Of a stretch of DNA of 7,173 nt, positions 6,216 through 7,173 are shown in pieces. Source of the DNA: Oscillospiraceae bacterium (GTDB lineage Bacteria; Bacillota; Clostridia; Oscillospirales; Ruminococcaceae); NCBI GenBank assembly GCA_029068025.1, contig JAIEDJ010000138.1, positions 2,037 through 9,209 of the forward strand, read 5' to 3'. The stretch's first letter is position 1, and the number at the start of each line of letters is the position of its first letter. Below the pieces are notes generated by a model that worked only from the letters and a program-made list of their open reading frames with translations, was not told where the DNA came from and did not search any database. The position numbers and the translations under genes were made by a program.

Positions 6216-6253
6216 GAGCGCCCCTGCTATTTGCAGGGGCGCTCGATATTTTT
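6216..6253 (+). terminator. Terminator of the pseudokinase gene
   Basis: A 12-bp perfect G+C-rich stem (6216-6227 with 6233-6244, core GCGCCCCTGC, loop TATTT) begins 14 bases after the stop and is followed by GATATTTTT. The minus strand has no T-run after the stem, so it works best rightward, although it may slow transcription arriving from the convergent glycosyltransferase gene. Confidence 0.85.
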
Positions 6254-6270
6254 AAATCTTTAATCGTTTA

Positions 6271-7173
6271 TCATTTTTCCTTGAATTTTAATCCGTATCT
6301 CTTATAGAAAGCGGCGATATCTTTGTTGTCGCGTACCAGCTCAGCGCACATCAGTTTATCCTCGATCCTGTTATAAAAGCCTATGGTCCTTTCGCCTGTG
6401 CAAACCGAGCTTTCGATCTTGATATCCTCTTCGGAAAATCCCTCGGGGATAGGAAGCGTTTTCTTTTTCAAAGACTTTTCCGGAGTTCTTCCGCGTTTTC
6501 TGATCGTTGCGGGAATGCTTCTGAACTGCTGTATTCCCTCGGTAATACCGTCCATCATTCTGAAAAATTCCTCAAGGAGCACGCCCTCGCGGCGGTTCGT
6601 CTTTCCGCTCATGCAGTTTTCGATGACCGTATAATAGCGGTCATACGCGTTCTTCACCGCAGTTTCCCACGAAACATACACCTCGTTCATGGCGTGTTCG
6701 CCTATCTGATACAGCTCAGTCCGGTGAGATACCGCAAACTCCAGCTTCTTTGCGATAGCCTCGGGATCGGCGGCACACAGGATCCCCGTCCGTCCGTCCG
6801 TAATACCCTCGGAAGCACAGCTGCCCTCTATCAGCAGCGAACCCACTCCGCACGCGGCAGCCTCGCGGACAACTATTCCGTTAGTGTCATATTCCGACGG
6901 GAACAGAAACAGCTCGCCAGCCGTATAATAAACGCGCAGCTCCTCGCGGTCGCTTACCGCACCCGCGAAGATGACCTTTTCGTTCAAGCCGAGCTTGTCC
7001 GTGTAGTCCTCGATCTCCTGTCTGTCCAGACCGTCTCCCACAAACATCATACGGAACTTAAGTCCTTTATCGTTTATGATCTTCAGCGCGTCCAGTATAA
7101 GTTTTATTCCCTTATACCAGAGCAGCCGCCCCACAAACATAAACAGCACGGTATCCTCGGGGATATCGTAATC
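6271..7173 (-). CDS. GT4-like glycosyltransferase, C-terminal part (cut by window edge)
   Basis: 300 residues are visible; the frame stays open to the window's right end (first residues DYDIPEDT), so the start and most of the N-terminal GT-B domain lie outside. The visible part is the nucleotide-sugar-binding Rossmann domain: FVGRLLWYKG (13-22), MMFVGDG (42-48), KVIFAGAV (66-73) and the donor-site segment PSEYDTNGIVVREAAACG (92-109). In the usual E-x7-E motif the first acidic residue is Asp96 and the second Glu104. The GT domain ends near 185; a charged extension of about 110 residues with KRGRTPEKSLKKK follows and is not recognised. Relatives use activated sugars to glycosylate lipids or surface polymers, but the acceptor here is unknown. 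It converges on the pseudokinase gene; no T-rich terminator of its own is visible after the stop. Confidence 0.88.
   Translation of the reverse strand, partial: DYDIPEDTVLFMFVGRLLWYKGIKLILDALKIINDKGLKFRMMFVGDGLDRQEIEDYTDKLGLNEKVIFAGAVSDREELRVYYTAGELFLFPSEYDTNGIVVREAAACGVGSLLIEGSCASEGITDGRTGILCAADPEAIAKKLEFAVSHRTELYQIGEHAMNEVYVSWETAVKNAYDRYYTVIENCMSGKTNRREGVLLEEFFRMMDGITEGIQQFRSIPATIRKRGRTPEKSLKKKTLPIPEGFSEEDIKIESSVCTGERTIGFYNRIEDKLMCAELVRDNKDIAAFYKRYGLKFKEK

Overview
The window looks like a chromosomal segment of a gut-type clostridium. Gene starts carry strong GGAG-type ribosome binding sites, promoters are TTGxxx-17-TATAAT-like, the coding DNA is of moderate G+C with very A+T-rich intergenic regions, one gene encodes a lipoprotein, and another a membrane protein with PASTA repeats. 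Ruminococcaceae/Oscillospiraceae is my best guess; this is inference from style and protein flavour, not a taxonomic test.

Left part (1-3190), read right to left on the minus strand: a three-gene ABC importer operon. A good extended -10 promoter (3150-3178) drives a lipoprotein substrate-binding protein (3075-2053), a permease (1958-951) and an ATPase (958-149). The last two overlap by 8 bases. A hairpin with a T-run lies between the first and second genes and probably lowers expression of the membrane parts relative to the binding protein. The set belongs to the COG2984/COG4120/COG1101 family, whose characterised members import aromatic amino acids; the substrate here is not determined. The operon ends in a strong hairpin (111-148), beyond which lies a palindromic repeat element (32-79).

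Middle (3191-6253): two genes diverge from a 382-base A+T-rich region with a sigma-A-type promoter facing each way. Leftward is a small coiled-coil/zinc-ribbon protein of unknown function (3701-3279), closed by its own terminator. Rightward is a 705-residue membrane protein (4084-6201): zinc ribbon, Ser/Thr-kinase fold, one membrane span, and four PASTA-like repeats in an A-B-A-B order outside the cell. Its kinase domain has lost the catalytic Asp of HRD, the metal-binding Asp of DFG and the catalytic-loop Asn, so it is predicted to be a pseudokinase, a sensor or scaffold and not an enzyme. This is the most interesting item in the window.

Right edge (6271-7173, minus): the C-terminal part of a GT-B glycosyltransferase (family GT4-like), cut by the window end, converging on the pseudokinase gene with a terminator hairpin between them. 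No tRNA, rRNA, CRISPR array or transposase was seen.
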